From contig JAKQDQ010000181.1 of NCBI GenBank assembly GCA_029573725.1, positions 124,001 to 188,000 on the forward strand: DNA of 64,000 bases, given 5' to 3'. A model generated the notes under the pieces. The model was not told the DNA's origin. It searched no databases and worked only from the letters and a program-made list of their open reading frames with translations. Made by a program: the position numbers and the translations under genes. This stretch comes from Verrucomicrobiota bacterium (GTDB lineage Bacteria; Verrucomicrobiota; Verrucomicrobiia; Limisphaerales; JADLHS01). This document shows positions 35,447 through 42,451 of the stretch, one piece after another (within the stretch, counting starts at the first letter, position 1; every line of letters begins with the position of its first letter).

Positions 35447-35583
35447 AGCTCCGTGAGGAGCGCCATATTTGTAGAAACCACCCGACCAAATGGGAAAAGC
35501 TCCGTAGGAGCGGCATCGTGAGTCAAACAACGATACCACTTCGCGAAGGCCAACGCCGAATTTCATGCCGCCCCTACGGGGCT
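35447..35583. repeat. three copies of an agctccgtaggagcggcat-type repeat
   Basis: Direct copies lie at 35447-35466 (slightly divergent) and 35498-35516. An inverted copy lies at 35565-35583. Each is itself a small palindrome (CTCCGTAGGAG or CCCCGTAGGGG). They occupy the 468-bp gap (35235-35702) between the solute-binding fragment and the BatA-like gene. Apart from these and the copy at 35288, that gap holds no gene I can support. Confidence 0.75.
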
Positions 35584-35702
35584 GGACGTCTTGCGGGTGA
35601 ATGTGAGCTACAAATATCACGCTCCTGACGAAGCTGCCCGGGGCGCGAGACGACGGTTCAGTGGGAGCGCGTCGTCTGCTCCCAATCGTAAATCATAAAT
35701 CC

Positions 35703-37553
35703 CTACACCGTCCTCCGGTGATACCACCACCACTCGAACAGCAGCACGACCAGGCCGATGGCGGCGAGCGTGCGCCAGAGTTCCATGTTCGTGCGTTGAA
35801 CCGTCGTGGCGGTGATCCGGGTGTATTCGCCGAATTTCAGTTCGTCGCGCGGACGGATGTTGCTCTCGGCGGAATCGAGCAGGTTCGCGCAAAACGTGAC
35901 TTCGTTCGTCCCGGCGCGCAGGTGATAGACGCCCTGCCGCGCGGTGTCGCCAAAGACGAGTTCGTTCGCGCCGTCGTGATTGAGCGTGACGGATTTGCCG
36001 TCCGGCAGTTTCACGGCGGCGCTTTTCACCGGCTCGGTGAGCGCGAGGCGGAACGGGTCCCCGGCCTGGACGAGGAGCTGGGAATTTTTCGCGTTCGCGG
36101 GATTGAGCCAGTCCACGGCGTTGGCGATGAAGATGGGGAACGACACGCGCAACGGCCAGTTGCTCTCCAGCGGATCGAAGCCCACCCACACGATGCGTTG
36201 GCGGCCCAGCTCGCCCGCGAGGATGAGCGGCGCTTGCGGCGCTTCGAGGATGGAGATCGCCCACGTCGGCGCGCGCGCGGTGAGGCTCTGCACGATCTGC
36301 ACGTTGTCGAAGCCGGCGTAACGCAACAGCGGGTGCGTGGATTTCCAGTCCACGATCACCGGCGCGTCCACGGCGCGCACGTCTTCCACCCAGTTGGTGT
36401 TCACCGTGCGAAACGCCAGCACGTTGCCCCGGGGCCATTCGGTGGGGATGACACCATCGAGCACGACAAAATCGAAGCCCGCGCCGGCATCGGTCAAATC
36501 CGTTGCCACCGCCAGATTCACGTTTGCCACGGCGCGCAGGGCTTTTTCGAGCAGCCGATTTCCGCGCGTGACGAGCAACACGTTCACCGGCTTGGGCAGC
36601 AAGCTCACGATGGACGCTTCGTTGTCGGCGACCAAATCATCCTTGCCCGTGAGGTGGAGGGTGAACACGCCGTCTTTGGCCTGCGATGCTTTGAAGACTT
36701 GCGGCGCGGTTTGCTGGCCGGGAACGGTGAGCGGCCGGGTTTCGAGCAGATTGCGCGCGTCGCTGTCGTTGGCCTGGAAATACAGTTCCAGATCGGCGCT
36801 CAGGGTGTTCGACGAAACATTGGCGACGTTGACGTAAACGGCGCGTTGCGTGGCGTCCTCGGGATTCGCGCGGACATCGAGAGCGGTTATCCCAAGATTC
36901 TTCGCGCGCTGACCGACCTTGTGATAGACAATCGGCAACGCCTTGTTCTCAAACTCCGCGAGTTCGGGCACCGCGCCGTCGCTGAACAGGTGAATCTCCG
37001 CGCTGTGACGATCGCGCACGAGCGACTCGGCCATCTTGAGCGCGGGCACGAGGCGAGTGGGCGAATCCGATGGCTGGCATTTCTCCAATGCCCGACGCAG
37101 CGCGGCCTTATCGCTGGTGGCGGATTGCTTGACCTCCGTGTTCGCGCCCGCGAGCAGCACAACCATCTGGTCCGTCGGCTCGAGACTGTCCACCCACTTG
37201 AGCGCCTCGGCACGGGCCTTCTCGAAGCGGGAGGGCGATTCATCGGTCGCCTCCATCGAGGCCGAGCCATCGAGGATGACGACGCGTAATTGCGCCGGCT
37301 TGGCGGTGGTTTTGAAGAATGGTCGCGTGAGGGCCAGCACCGCGAGCGCGAGCAGGAGGATTTGCAGATAGAGCAGCCAGTTCTTGCGCAAGCGCTGAAA
37401 CGGCGCGCTGGCCTGGGTGTCGGCGAGGAATTTTTGCCAGAGCAGCGTGCTCGACACCAATTTGACGACCCGATTCCGCTTCAGGAGATAGAAAACGATG
37501 ACGATTGGGATGGAGGCCGCAAATGCGAAAGCCAGAGGCGCGAGGAAGTTCAT
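35703..37553 (-). CDS. BatA/VWA-domain membrane protein
   Basis: 616 residues. The N-terminal BatA-type region has two membrane helices (FLAPLAFAFAASIPIVIVFY and LLYLQILLLALAVLALTRPF) around a loop with STLLWQKFLADTQ. The von Willebrand factor A domain begins at VVILDGSASM, with the DxSxS metal site at D95, S97 and S99. The C-terminal half is a long beta-rich region with a final membrane helix (WRTLAAIGLVVLLFEWWWYH). Such proteins accompany MoxR ATPases and DUF58 proteins and are thought to act in envelope complex assembly or stress tolerance. Here the partner genes lie upstream at 38350 and 40636, separated by mobile repeats. Confidence 0.9.
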   Translation of the reverse strand: MNFLAPLAFAFAASIPIVIVFYLLKRNRVVKLVSSTLLWQKFLADTQASAPFQRLRKNWLLYLQILLLALAVLALTRPFFKTTAKPAQLRVVILDGSASMEATDESPSRFEKARAEALKWVDSLEPTDQMVVLLAGANTEVKQSATSDKAALRRALEKCQPSDSPTRLVPALKMAESLVRDRHSAEIHLFSDGAVPELAEFENKALPIVYHKVGQRAKNLGITALDVRANPEDATQRAVYVNVANVSSNTLSADLELYFQANDSDARNLLETRPLTVPGQQTAPQVFKASQAKDGVFTLHLTGKDDLVADNEASIVSLLPKPVNVLLVTRGNRLLEKALRAVANVNLAVATDLTDAGAGFDFVVLDGVIPTEWPRGNVLAFRTVNTNWVEDVRAVDAPVIVDWKSTHPLLRYAGFDNVQIVQSLTARAPTWAISILEAPQAPLILAGELGRQRIVWVGFDPLESNWPLRVSFPIFIANAVDWLNPANAKNSQLLVQAGDPFRLALTEPVKSAAVKLPDGKSVTLNHDGANELVFGDTARQGVYHLRAGTNEVTFCANLLDSAESNIRPRDELKFGEYTRITATTVQRTNMELWRTLAAIGLVVLLFEWWWYHRRTV

Positions 37554-37642
37554 GCTGCACCTCCCGCTTTGGAATTGGAGTTATGCAAAGAGACTGCCGG
37601 GAAATCCAAGGCCCTTCGGTATAACGAGCGACTGCGAACGAT

Positions 37643-37680
37643 CCTCCCTCTCCTGGGGGAGAGGGCCGGGGTGAGGGCGG
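37643..37680. repeat. CCCTCTCC palindrome repeat, left copy beside the DUF559 gene
   Basis: CCCTCTCC (37646-37653) pairs with GGAGAGGG (37658-37665), followed by ccggggtgagggcgg. Confidence 0.9.
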
Positions 37681-37729
37681 TCGTAAAACCAATCTTCTCA
37701 AAATGTCCGCAGCGCTCTAATTTGCGTTC

Positions 37730-38128
37730 ATGCGCAATACCGAACGCGCCCGCACTCTGCGAAAGGAGCAAACTTGGGCAGAAAAGCTTATGTGGAGTTG
37801 GCTGCGGGATCGCCGTTTCAGTGCGTACAAATTCCGACGCAATCACCCGTGCGGAATTTACTACCTCGACTTCTATTGTATGGAAGCGAGCCTCTCCATC
37901 GAGCTTGACGGTGGACAGCATGGGCATCCGGCTCAGGGAGCTCACGATGCGAAGCGAACAAAATTTCTCACTTCGATGGGCATCAAGGAACTGCGTTTCT
38001 GGAACGGGCAGTTGCGGCGGGAGAAACAATTCGTTCGAGACGTGATTTTCAACGCGCTGCAAGAACGCGCGCCGCACCCGTTGCCGGACTACACGAGGCC
38101 GGGGATTATCGGAGGAAAGCAAAGTTAG
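37730..38128 (+). CDS. DUF559 domain protein (Vsr/PD-(D/E)xK-like endonuclease fold)
   Basis: 132 residues, full length for the family. Start MRNTERARTLRKEQTWAEKL; then WSWLRDRRFSAYKFRRNHPC, GIYYLDFYCMEASLSIELDG with GQH, and IKELRFWNGQLRREKQFVRD. YYLDFYC and IELDGGQH supply the Asp and Glu/Asp expected of a very-short-patch-repair-like nuclease site. DUF559 proteins are widespread; their biological substrate is not known to me. The gene is on the strand opposite to the MoxR/DUF58/BatA genes and sits between inverted repeats, so it looks like an inserted unit rather than part of that gene set. Confidence 0.9.
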   Translation: MRNTERARTLRKEQTWAEKLMWSWLRDRRFSAYKFRRNHPCGIYYLDFYCMEASLSIELDGGQHGHPAQGAHDAKRTKFLTSMGIKELRFWNGQLRREKQFVRDVIFNALQERAPHPLPDYTRPGIIGGKQS

Positions 38129-38137
38129 TGTGACGCT

Positions 38138-38171
38138 CGCCCTCACCCCGGCCCTCTCCCCCGGGGAGAGG
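38138..38171. repeat. CCCTCTCC palindrome repeat, right copy beside the DUF559 gene (inverted)
   Basis: cgccctcaccccgg followed by CCCTCTCCCCCGGGGAGAGG. Opposite orientation to the copy at 37643-37680. Confidence 0.9.
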
Positions 38172-38299
38172 AAACAGTTATCGCGCACATTCAATAATTC
38201 GACGGTCAACTTGTTTGTCGCCGTCCCTTGGTGACTCGCAGGAGGAAGTGCTCGAATGACGAATGGCCGGCGATTACTCAACACGCCGCGAGCGATTCT

Positions 38300-38334
38300 C
38301 CCTCTCCTCGGGGAGAGGGCCGGGGTGAGGGCGG
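38300..38334. repeat. CCCTCTCC palindrome repeat, upstream copy without a gene
   Basis: CCCTCTCC (38300-38307) pairs with GGAGAGGG (38312-38319), followed by ccggggtgagggcgg. Same orientation as 37643-37680 and inverted relative to 38138-38171. The 128 bp between the second and third copies holds no gene I can support. Confidence 0.9.
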
Positions 38335-38349
38335 GCCAAAACACTATCT

Positions 38350-39324
38350 TCATCCCCACACCTCCGCCTTCCGCAATTGCTTCAGCAGCAGGTCCTGCAA
38401 ATCCATGTTGGACGGGGCCATGAAAAAGCTCAGACCGCGCCTGGTGCAATACTCGCGGAGACGCTGCACGAAATTCTGCACGGTCTGCTGATACGCCTTC
38501 ATGCGGTAACGGCCGAACGTGACTTCCTGCAACCCGCCGCTCTCGGAATCCACGAGGCGCAGGTCGCCGAAGGTGGTGGGCGCGAGTTCTTCGGCCGCGA
38601 GAATCTGGACGCAGTTCACTTGGAAGCCGCGACCGACCAGCGCGGTGAGACCGGCTTCGTAACCGGCAGGATCGAGGAAGTCGCTCAACACGATGGCGAG
38701 GCCGGTCTGGCGGGCCTCCAATGCGCCGCGGCGCAACGCTTCGTTCAAATCGGCGGCGCCACCGGCGGTCAGGGCGTTGAGGTTTTGGAAGAATTGCATC
38801 GAGGACTTCTTGCCGCGCACGGAGCGGAGCGCGCCGCGCGCCGCCTGTTCGGCGGGTGAATGCGGAGTGCGGAGTGCGGAGTGCGGAGTTGTCGCACCCG
38901 ACGCGGCGCCCGGTGATTCCGCGTTCTGCACTCCGAATTCCGCACTCGGAAACGGGTTGACGCTCACGCGATCAAATCCGCACAGCGCGACGTAGCCGAC
39001 GGCGGCGGCGACCTGACGGGCGAAATCGAATTTGCGCGGCTCGCCGAAGGTCATGGACTCGCTGGCATCCAAGAAAATGCGCACGGGCAGTTCGCGTTCT
39101 TCCTCGTAGAGCTTGAGGAACAGGCGGTCGAGGCGGCCGAAAAGATTCCAGTCGAGGTAACGGAAATCATCTCCGGGGACATAGCTGCGGTGGTCGGCGA
39201 ACTCGACGGATTGCCCGCGTGCGCGGCTGCGGCGCTCGCCTTTGGACGAGCTCTTGGCCCGCCGCGCCGCGAGCAATTGGAATTGCTCGAGCCGGCGGAG
39301 AAGTTCTGGGGTGAGGAGGGACAT
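38350..39324 (-). CDS. DUF58 domain protein, with an in-frame tandem-repeat insertion
   Basis: 324 residues from the ATG at 39324 (MSLLTPELLRRLEQFQLLAA). DUF58 signature: RRSRARGQSVEFADHRSYVP followed by GDDFRYLDWNLFGRLDRLFL, then a VWA-like segment LPVRIFLDASESMTFGEP. The C-terminus has VLSDFLDPAGYEAGLTALVG. It belongs with the MoxR ATPase and BatA protein in an envelope-linked complex. Between DRVSVNPFPS and AEQAARGALR there are about 30 residues (containing TPHSALRTPHSPA) encoded by a 7-bp tandem repeat and flanking sequence that ordinary DUF58 proteins lack. Confidence 0.92.
   Translation of the reverse strand: MSLLTPELLRRLEQFQLLAARRAKSSSKGERRSRARGQSVEFADHRSYVPGDDFRYLDWNLFGRLDRLFLKLYEEERELPVRIFLDASESMTFGEPRKFDFARQVAAAVGYVALCGFDRVSVNPFPSAEFGVQNAESPGAASGATTPHSALRTPHSPAEQAARGALRSVRGKKSSMQFFQNLNALTAGGAADLNEALRRGALEARQTGLAIVLSDFLDPAGYEAGLTALVGRGFQVNCVQILAAEELAPTTFGDLRLVDSESGGLQEVTFGRYRMKAYQQTVQNFVQRLREYCTRRGLSFFMAPSNMDLQDLLLKQLRKAEVWG
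38864..38891. repeat. four tandem copies of GCGGAGT inside the DUF58 gene
   Basis: Exact 7-bp unit repeated four times; related ccgaattccgcactcgg sequence follows at 38936-38951. It encodes part of an extra in-frame segment. Confidence 0.9.
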
Positions 39325-39401
39325 GTCAGGGCGAGGGTTGAGGATAGAGGATGGAGGATGGCATCGCGGTGAACGTGGCGTTTGTGTTCGTCGTCATCCG
39401 A

Positions 39402-39600
39402 GGTCGCGAAGCGACAACGGAAATTAGCCAGCCACGAAGTGGCTGGAACGAAGCGAAAAAAACATTTTCCGTCCCGGAGGGACGGTGGAAATGGTCCCCG
39501 ACCAATCCGAAGGCCGCGTTCCACCGTCCCTTCAGGACGGACTTGCCCCTGCAACCGGTTTTCCAGCCACTTCGTGGCTGGCTAATTTCCTTTGGCCCTG
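39402..39600. repeat. REP-like composite palindrome downstream of the RAYT gene
   Basis: The 27-bp arms at 39420-39446 and 39563-39589 are perfect reverse complements (each containing the palindrome ccacgaagtgg). Inside lies a second pair built on cgtcccggagggacg (about 39470-39485) and the inverse cgtcccttcaggacg (about 39527-39541). gtcgcgaagcgac precedes the left arm. This resembles paired REP sequences (REPIN). Confidence 0.9.
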
Positions 39601-39629
39601 CCGGGCCACTGGAAAGACGCCGCGTCGTG

Positions 39630-40076
39630 TCACCAAAGATATTTTTCATCGTATTGCACGCGATGCTTTTGAAGGAACGCCACGTATTCCTCCTGAAAGG
39701 TTTTCTTGCGGTGATGTTCCTCTTGGTTGGCGATGTATTCCTTGACGGCATCCACATTGGAAACACTCACGGTGAACGCGCCGTAGCCTTGTTGCCACGC
39801 GAAATCCTTCACGTCAATCGTCTCATGAATCCATCGCGATGATGTTTGTTTGATGTCTTGGACAAACGACGACAACGTGTGTGTGGCTTTCAGGCCCGCG
39901 AGAATGTGAACGTGATCTGCCGGGCCGCCAACGATTTCAGGGATGCCGTCCACGGCGCGAATCAGGCCGCCGAGATATTCATGCAGGCGAGCGCGCCATG
40001 CGGCGTCAATCCATGGACGCCGGTCTTTCGTGCTGAACACGATGTGATAATGAAGGCTTAGATGGGTGGAAGGCAT
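39630..40076 (-). CDS. REP-associated tyrosine transposase (IS200/IS605-like, RAYT)
   Basis: 148 residues from the ATG at 40076 (MPSTHLSLHYHIVFSTKDRR). HUH-type Y1 transposase features: HLSLHYHIVFSTKDR at the start, the two-histidine metal motif in ADHVHILAGL, the region TLSSFVQDIKQTSSRWIHE, and the helix GYGAFTVSVSNVDAVKEYIA carrying the likely catalytic Tyr (WQQGYGAFTV). Typical ending HHRKKTFQEEYVAFLQKHRV. RAYTs nick single-stranded REP hairpins and are thought to spread REP/REPIN repeats without moving as a normal IS. Flanking palindromes on both sides fit this. Confidence 0.93.
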   Translation of the reverse strand: MPSTHLSLHYHIVFSTKDRRPWIDAAWRARLHEYLGGLIRAVDGIPEIVGGPADHVHILAGLKATHTLSSFVQDIKQTSSRWIHETIDVKDFAWQQGYGAFTVSVSNVDAVKEYIANQEEHHRKKTFQEEYVAFLQKHRVQYDEKYLW

Positions 40077-40097
40077 CGGGTGGATGATGCAATGCAA

Positions 40098-40437
40098 AGT
40101 CGCGGAGCGACAACGGAAATCAGCCGGCCACGAAGTGGCTGGAACATAGCGACAAAAGCATTTTCCGTCCCGGAGGGACGGTGGAATGTTCCATCGGTGA
40201 TTGCGCTATGATTTCCGCCGTCCCTCCAGGACGGGTTGGGTTGGGTGGGCATCAGCCAGCCACAACGTGGCTGGAACGTAGCAACAAAAACATTTTCCGT
40301 CCCGGAGGGACGCTGGAACATTCCGTTGGTGATTGCGCAACGGTTTCCGCCGTCCCTCCGGGACGGATTGGGTTGTGGGAACATGAACCAGCCACGTTGT
40401 GGCTGGCTAATTTCCGGTTGTCCCTTCGGGACGAAGG
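40098..40437. repeat. REP-like array upstream of the RAYT gene
   Basis: Two tandem units of about 135 bp, each with a ccac..gtgg palindrome, an acattttccg-type linker, cgtcccggagggacg and a later tttccgccgtccctcc segment, start near 40116 and 40254. An inverted arm (ccagccacgttgtggctgg) follows at 40388-40406, then gtcccttcgggac. gtcgcggagcgac leads the block at 40099. Same families as 39402-39600. Confidence 0.9.
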
Positions 40438-40439
40438 CA

Positions 40440-40503
40440 GGTCGCACCGCGAGCAATTGGAATTGCTCCAGCCGGCGGAAAGGTTCGGGAGTGAGGAGAG
40501 GCA
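40440..40503 (-). pseudogene. duplicated 5' end of the DUF58 gene
   Basis: From the ATG at 40503 the frame reads MPLLTPEPFRRLEQFQLLAV, nearly the same as the intact DUF58 start at 39324 (MSLLTPELLRRLEQFQLLAA). Nucleotide match extends over about 64 bp, then passes into repeats. It sits where a DUF58 gene directly downstream of moxR would begin. Confidence 0.8.
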
Positions 40504-40635
40504 TAGGAGTTAACGCAAAGACGTGAGGACGCAAAGAGTGGATGGCAGAGGAATGAACGGCACGGGAATGTGGGAAGGGAATTCTTCCGGGATGCTTTTG
40601 ATTCCTTTGCCGTTCATTCCCTTGCCTGGCAATTA

Positions 40636-41637
40636 TCACGGATTCACCGCCTCCGCCGTCACGGGCACGTCGCGGAGGATTTGGGCGAGGATGTGGTCGG
40701 TGGTGATGCCTTCGGCTTCGGCCTCGAAGTTGGGGATGAGGCGGTGGCGCAACGCGGGCAGCGCGGCGGATTGGATGTCCTCGAAGCTGACGTTGAAGCG
40801 GCCCTGCGCGAGCGCGCGGACTTTGCCGGCGAGGATGAGCGTTTGCGCGCCGCGCGGGCTGCTGCCGAAGCGGAGGTATTGATTCGCAATCGGCGCGGCG
40901 GTGTCGGTCTTGGGATGCGTGGCCAGCACGAGGCGCACGGCGTAATCCTTCACGTGCGACGCCACGGGGACTTCACGCACGAGCTTCATGAGTTCCATGA
41001 GCGTGTCACGGTCGAGGACCTTGTTGGCGGTGATTTTCGTGCCGGTCGTGGTGCGGTTGATGACTTCGTTCAAATCCGCCGCGCTCGGATAGCCGACGAG
41101 GATTTTGAAAAAGAAACGGTCGAGTTGTGCCTCGGGCAGCGGATACGTGCCTTCCTGGTCAATCGGGTTTTGCGTGGCCATGACGAAGAAGGGTTCGGTG
41201 AGCTTGCGGAGTTCGCCGCCGGCGGTGACCTGTTTTTCCTGCATGGCTTCGAGCATGGCGGATTGGGTCTTGGGCGTGGCGCGATTGATTTCGTCGGCGA
41301 GGACGAGGTGGGCGAAGATGGGGCCGCGCTGGAACTGGAATTCGCGCCGACCCGAATCGCTTTCCATGACGAGATTCGTGCCGAGGATGTCGGCGGGCAT
41401 GAGGTCGGGCGTGAACTGGATGCGGCTGAACGGCATGTCGAGCACTTCGCCGAGCGTGCGGATGAGGAGCGTTTTGCCGAGGCCGGGCACGCCTTCGAGC
41501 AGCACGTGCCCGCCGCCGAACAGCGCGATGAGGGTGCTCTCGACAATCTCGGTGTGACCGACGATGACCTTGGCGATTTCGTTCTGGAGCGCGGCGTAGT
41601 TGTCGCGGAAGGATTGGATTTGTTGTTCAGTGGTCAT
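40636..41637 (-). CDS. MoxR-family AAA ATPase
   Basis: 333 residues from the ATG at 41637 (MTTEQQIQSFRDNYAALQNE). Walker A GVPGLGKT (49-56), Walker B LVLADEINRA with the following TPKTQSAMLEAMQEKQVT, sensor region FFVMATQNPIDQEGTYPLPE, AQLDRFFFKILVGYP and the C-terminal lid (RFGSSPRGAQTLILAGKVRA). MoxR ATPases act as chaperones for VWA-domain partners; DUF58 and BatA genes on the same strand downstream are the standard partners. The first eight codons and the upstream region are duplicated at 41812-41970. Confidence 0.95.
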   Translation of the reverse strand: MTTEQQIQSFRDNYAALQNEIAKVIVGHTEIVESTLIALFGGGHVLLEGVPGLGKTLLIRTLGEVLDMPFSRIQFTPDLMPADILGTNLVMESDSGRREFQFQRGPIFAHLVLADEINRATPKTQSAMLEAMQEKQVTAGGELRKLTEPFFVMATQNPIDQEGTYPLPEAQLDRFFFKILVGYPSAADLNEVINRTTTGTKITANKVLDRDTLMELMKLVREVPVASHVKDYAVRLVLATHPKTDTAAPIANQYLRFGSSPRGAQTLILAGKVRALAQGRFNVSFEDIQSAALPALRHRLIPNFEAEAEGITTDHILAQILRDVPVTAEAVNP

Positions 41638-41771
41638 AAAAATGTGGAGCAAGCCAAAACTCAAAAACTCAGGAAGGAAACAGGATGGAGCCTCGAGAAA
41701 AGCTCATGAGAATGCGGCTCTTGTGAGTTTCTGAGTTTCGGCTTCATGAGTTGGTTCATCCGACATCGTCC
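41613..41771. repeat. 159-bp direct repeat, copy 1 (covers the moxR start)
   Basis: Matches 41812-41970 at an offset of 199 bp, with one difference seen (ggagcaag against ggagtaag). It includes the first codons of moxR. Confidence 0.95.
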
Positions 41772-41811
41772 GAGCTTAACTGCGAGCGCTGCACCTCTTT
41801 GAGACTGACGC

Positions 41812-41970
41812 ATTGGATTTGTTGTTCAGTGGTCATAAAAATGTGGAGTAAGCCAAAACTCAAAAACTCAGGAAGGAAACAGGATGGAGCCTCGAGAAAA
41901 GCTCATGAGAATGCGGCTCTTGTGAGTTTCTGAGTTTCGGCTTCATGAGTTGGTTCATCCGACATCGTCC
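41812..41970. repeat. 159-bp direct repeat, copy 2 (ends at the GxxExxY gene)
   Basis: Second copy. It carries a duplicate moxR ATG at 41836 that opens only a 26-codon frame ending SSDDVG. The 40 bp between copies encodes a tail resembling the end of the GxxExxY protein (QDDVG). Confidence 0.95.
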
Positions 41971-42359
41971 TGTTTTGACCGGAAGCGCTGCGTATCCTCG
42001 GGGCCGACGCGTTTGATGGTCAACGGCATCGAGGCGAAATTGAAGATCAACGCATCACGCTTGCCAGTGGCTTTCAAATACGACCGGACGATGACAAAGA
42101 AAATGGGTGTCAGTTCGCTGACGGCTTTGTTCTCAATGATGAGGCTGTCTTCGACCAACAAATCGATCCGATGCTCCCCGACTTTCACTCCCCGATAGTG
42201 GATGGGGATCAATTTTTGCTGCGCGCACTGAATCTCGCGTGCGTGCAGCTCGACAACCATCGCATTCTCGTACACCGACTCCACGTAGCCCGGTCCCAGT
42301 TCGCGATGCACATTGATGGCCGCTCCGATAACCTTCTTGATCAATTCCTCGACATCCAT
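41955..42359 (-). CDS. GxxExxY family protein
   Basis: 134 residues, full length. MDVEELIKKVIGAAINVHRE then LGPGYVESVYENAM, which contains the family-defining GxxExxY (GYVESVY). Later IHYRGVKVGEHRIDLLVEDS and LIIENKAVSELTPI have the D...ExK spacing of a PD-(D/E)xK-like nuclease fold. These proteins are common, mostly in intergenic positions, in planctomycetes and verrucomicrobia; function is not established. It lies between the coiled-coil protein gene and moxR on the same strand. Its 3' end lies inside the direct repeat. Confidence 0.93.
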   Translation of the reverse strand: MDVEELIKKVIGAAINVHRELGPGYVESVYENAMVVELHAREIQCAQQKLIPIHYRGVKVGEHRIDLLVEDSLIIENKAVSELTPIFFVIVRSYLKATGKRDALIFNFASMPLTIKRVGPEDTQRFRSKQDDVG

Positions 42360-42451
42360 GAGCAGGTCAGTGCGTTTTGGCGGGAACTCGCTGGTTAAAA
42401 AAAGCCGGGCTGGTTTTTCCCTTTGTGAGTTTCTGAGTATCGGCTCGTTGC

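Larger units (their letters stand above)
37643..38171. mobile_element. candidate element: DUF559 gene bracketed by inverted palindromic repeats
   Basis: The repeat at 37643-37680 and the repeat at 38138-38171 face each other: 25 bp (37655-37679 against 38138-38162) are perfect reverse complements. The only gene between them is the DUF559 protein. The same repeat occurs without a gene at 38300-38334, 35288 and inside trpE. This suggests a protein-carrying version of a dispersed repeat. Mobility is inference. Confidence 0.5.
39402..40437. mobile_element. RAYT/REP module between two copies of the DUF58 gene start
   Basis: The RAYT-type transposase gene (39630-40076) is flanked on both sides by the same palindrome families (39402-39600 and 40098-40437). 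The whole block lies between the intact DUF58 start (39324) and a second copy of its first 21 codons (40440-40503). Confidence 0.75.

Noticed and set aside
35661..37289. 542-codon plus-strand frame over the BatA-like gene
   Set aside because: Shadow of a gene with an intact VWA metal site and membrane helices.
37550..38449. Minus-strand frame with LTPALSPRRG-like peptides across the DUF559 region
   Set aside because: These peptides are translations of the palindromic repeats, a known source of false ORFs; the DUF559 gene on the plus strand is real.
40098..40437. CRISPR array
   Set aside because: Only two long units with internal palindromes and no uniform spacers; adjacent to a RAYT gene and no cas genes.
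40058..40639. 193-codon minus-strand frame through the REP-like array
   Set aside because: Mostly translated repeats; only the internal piece at 40440-40503 is meaningful, as a DUF58 5' remnant.
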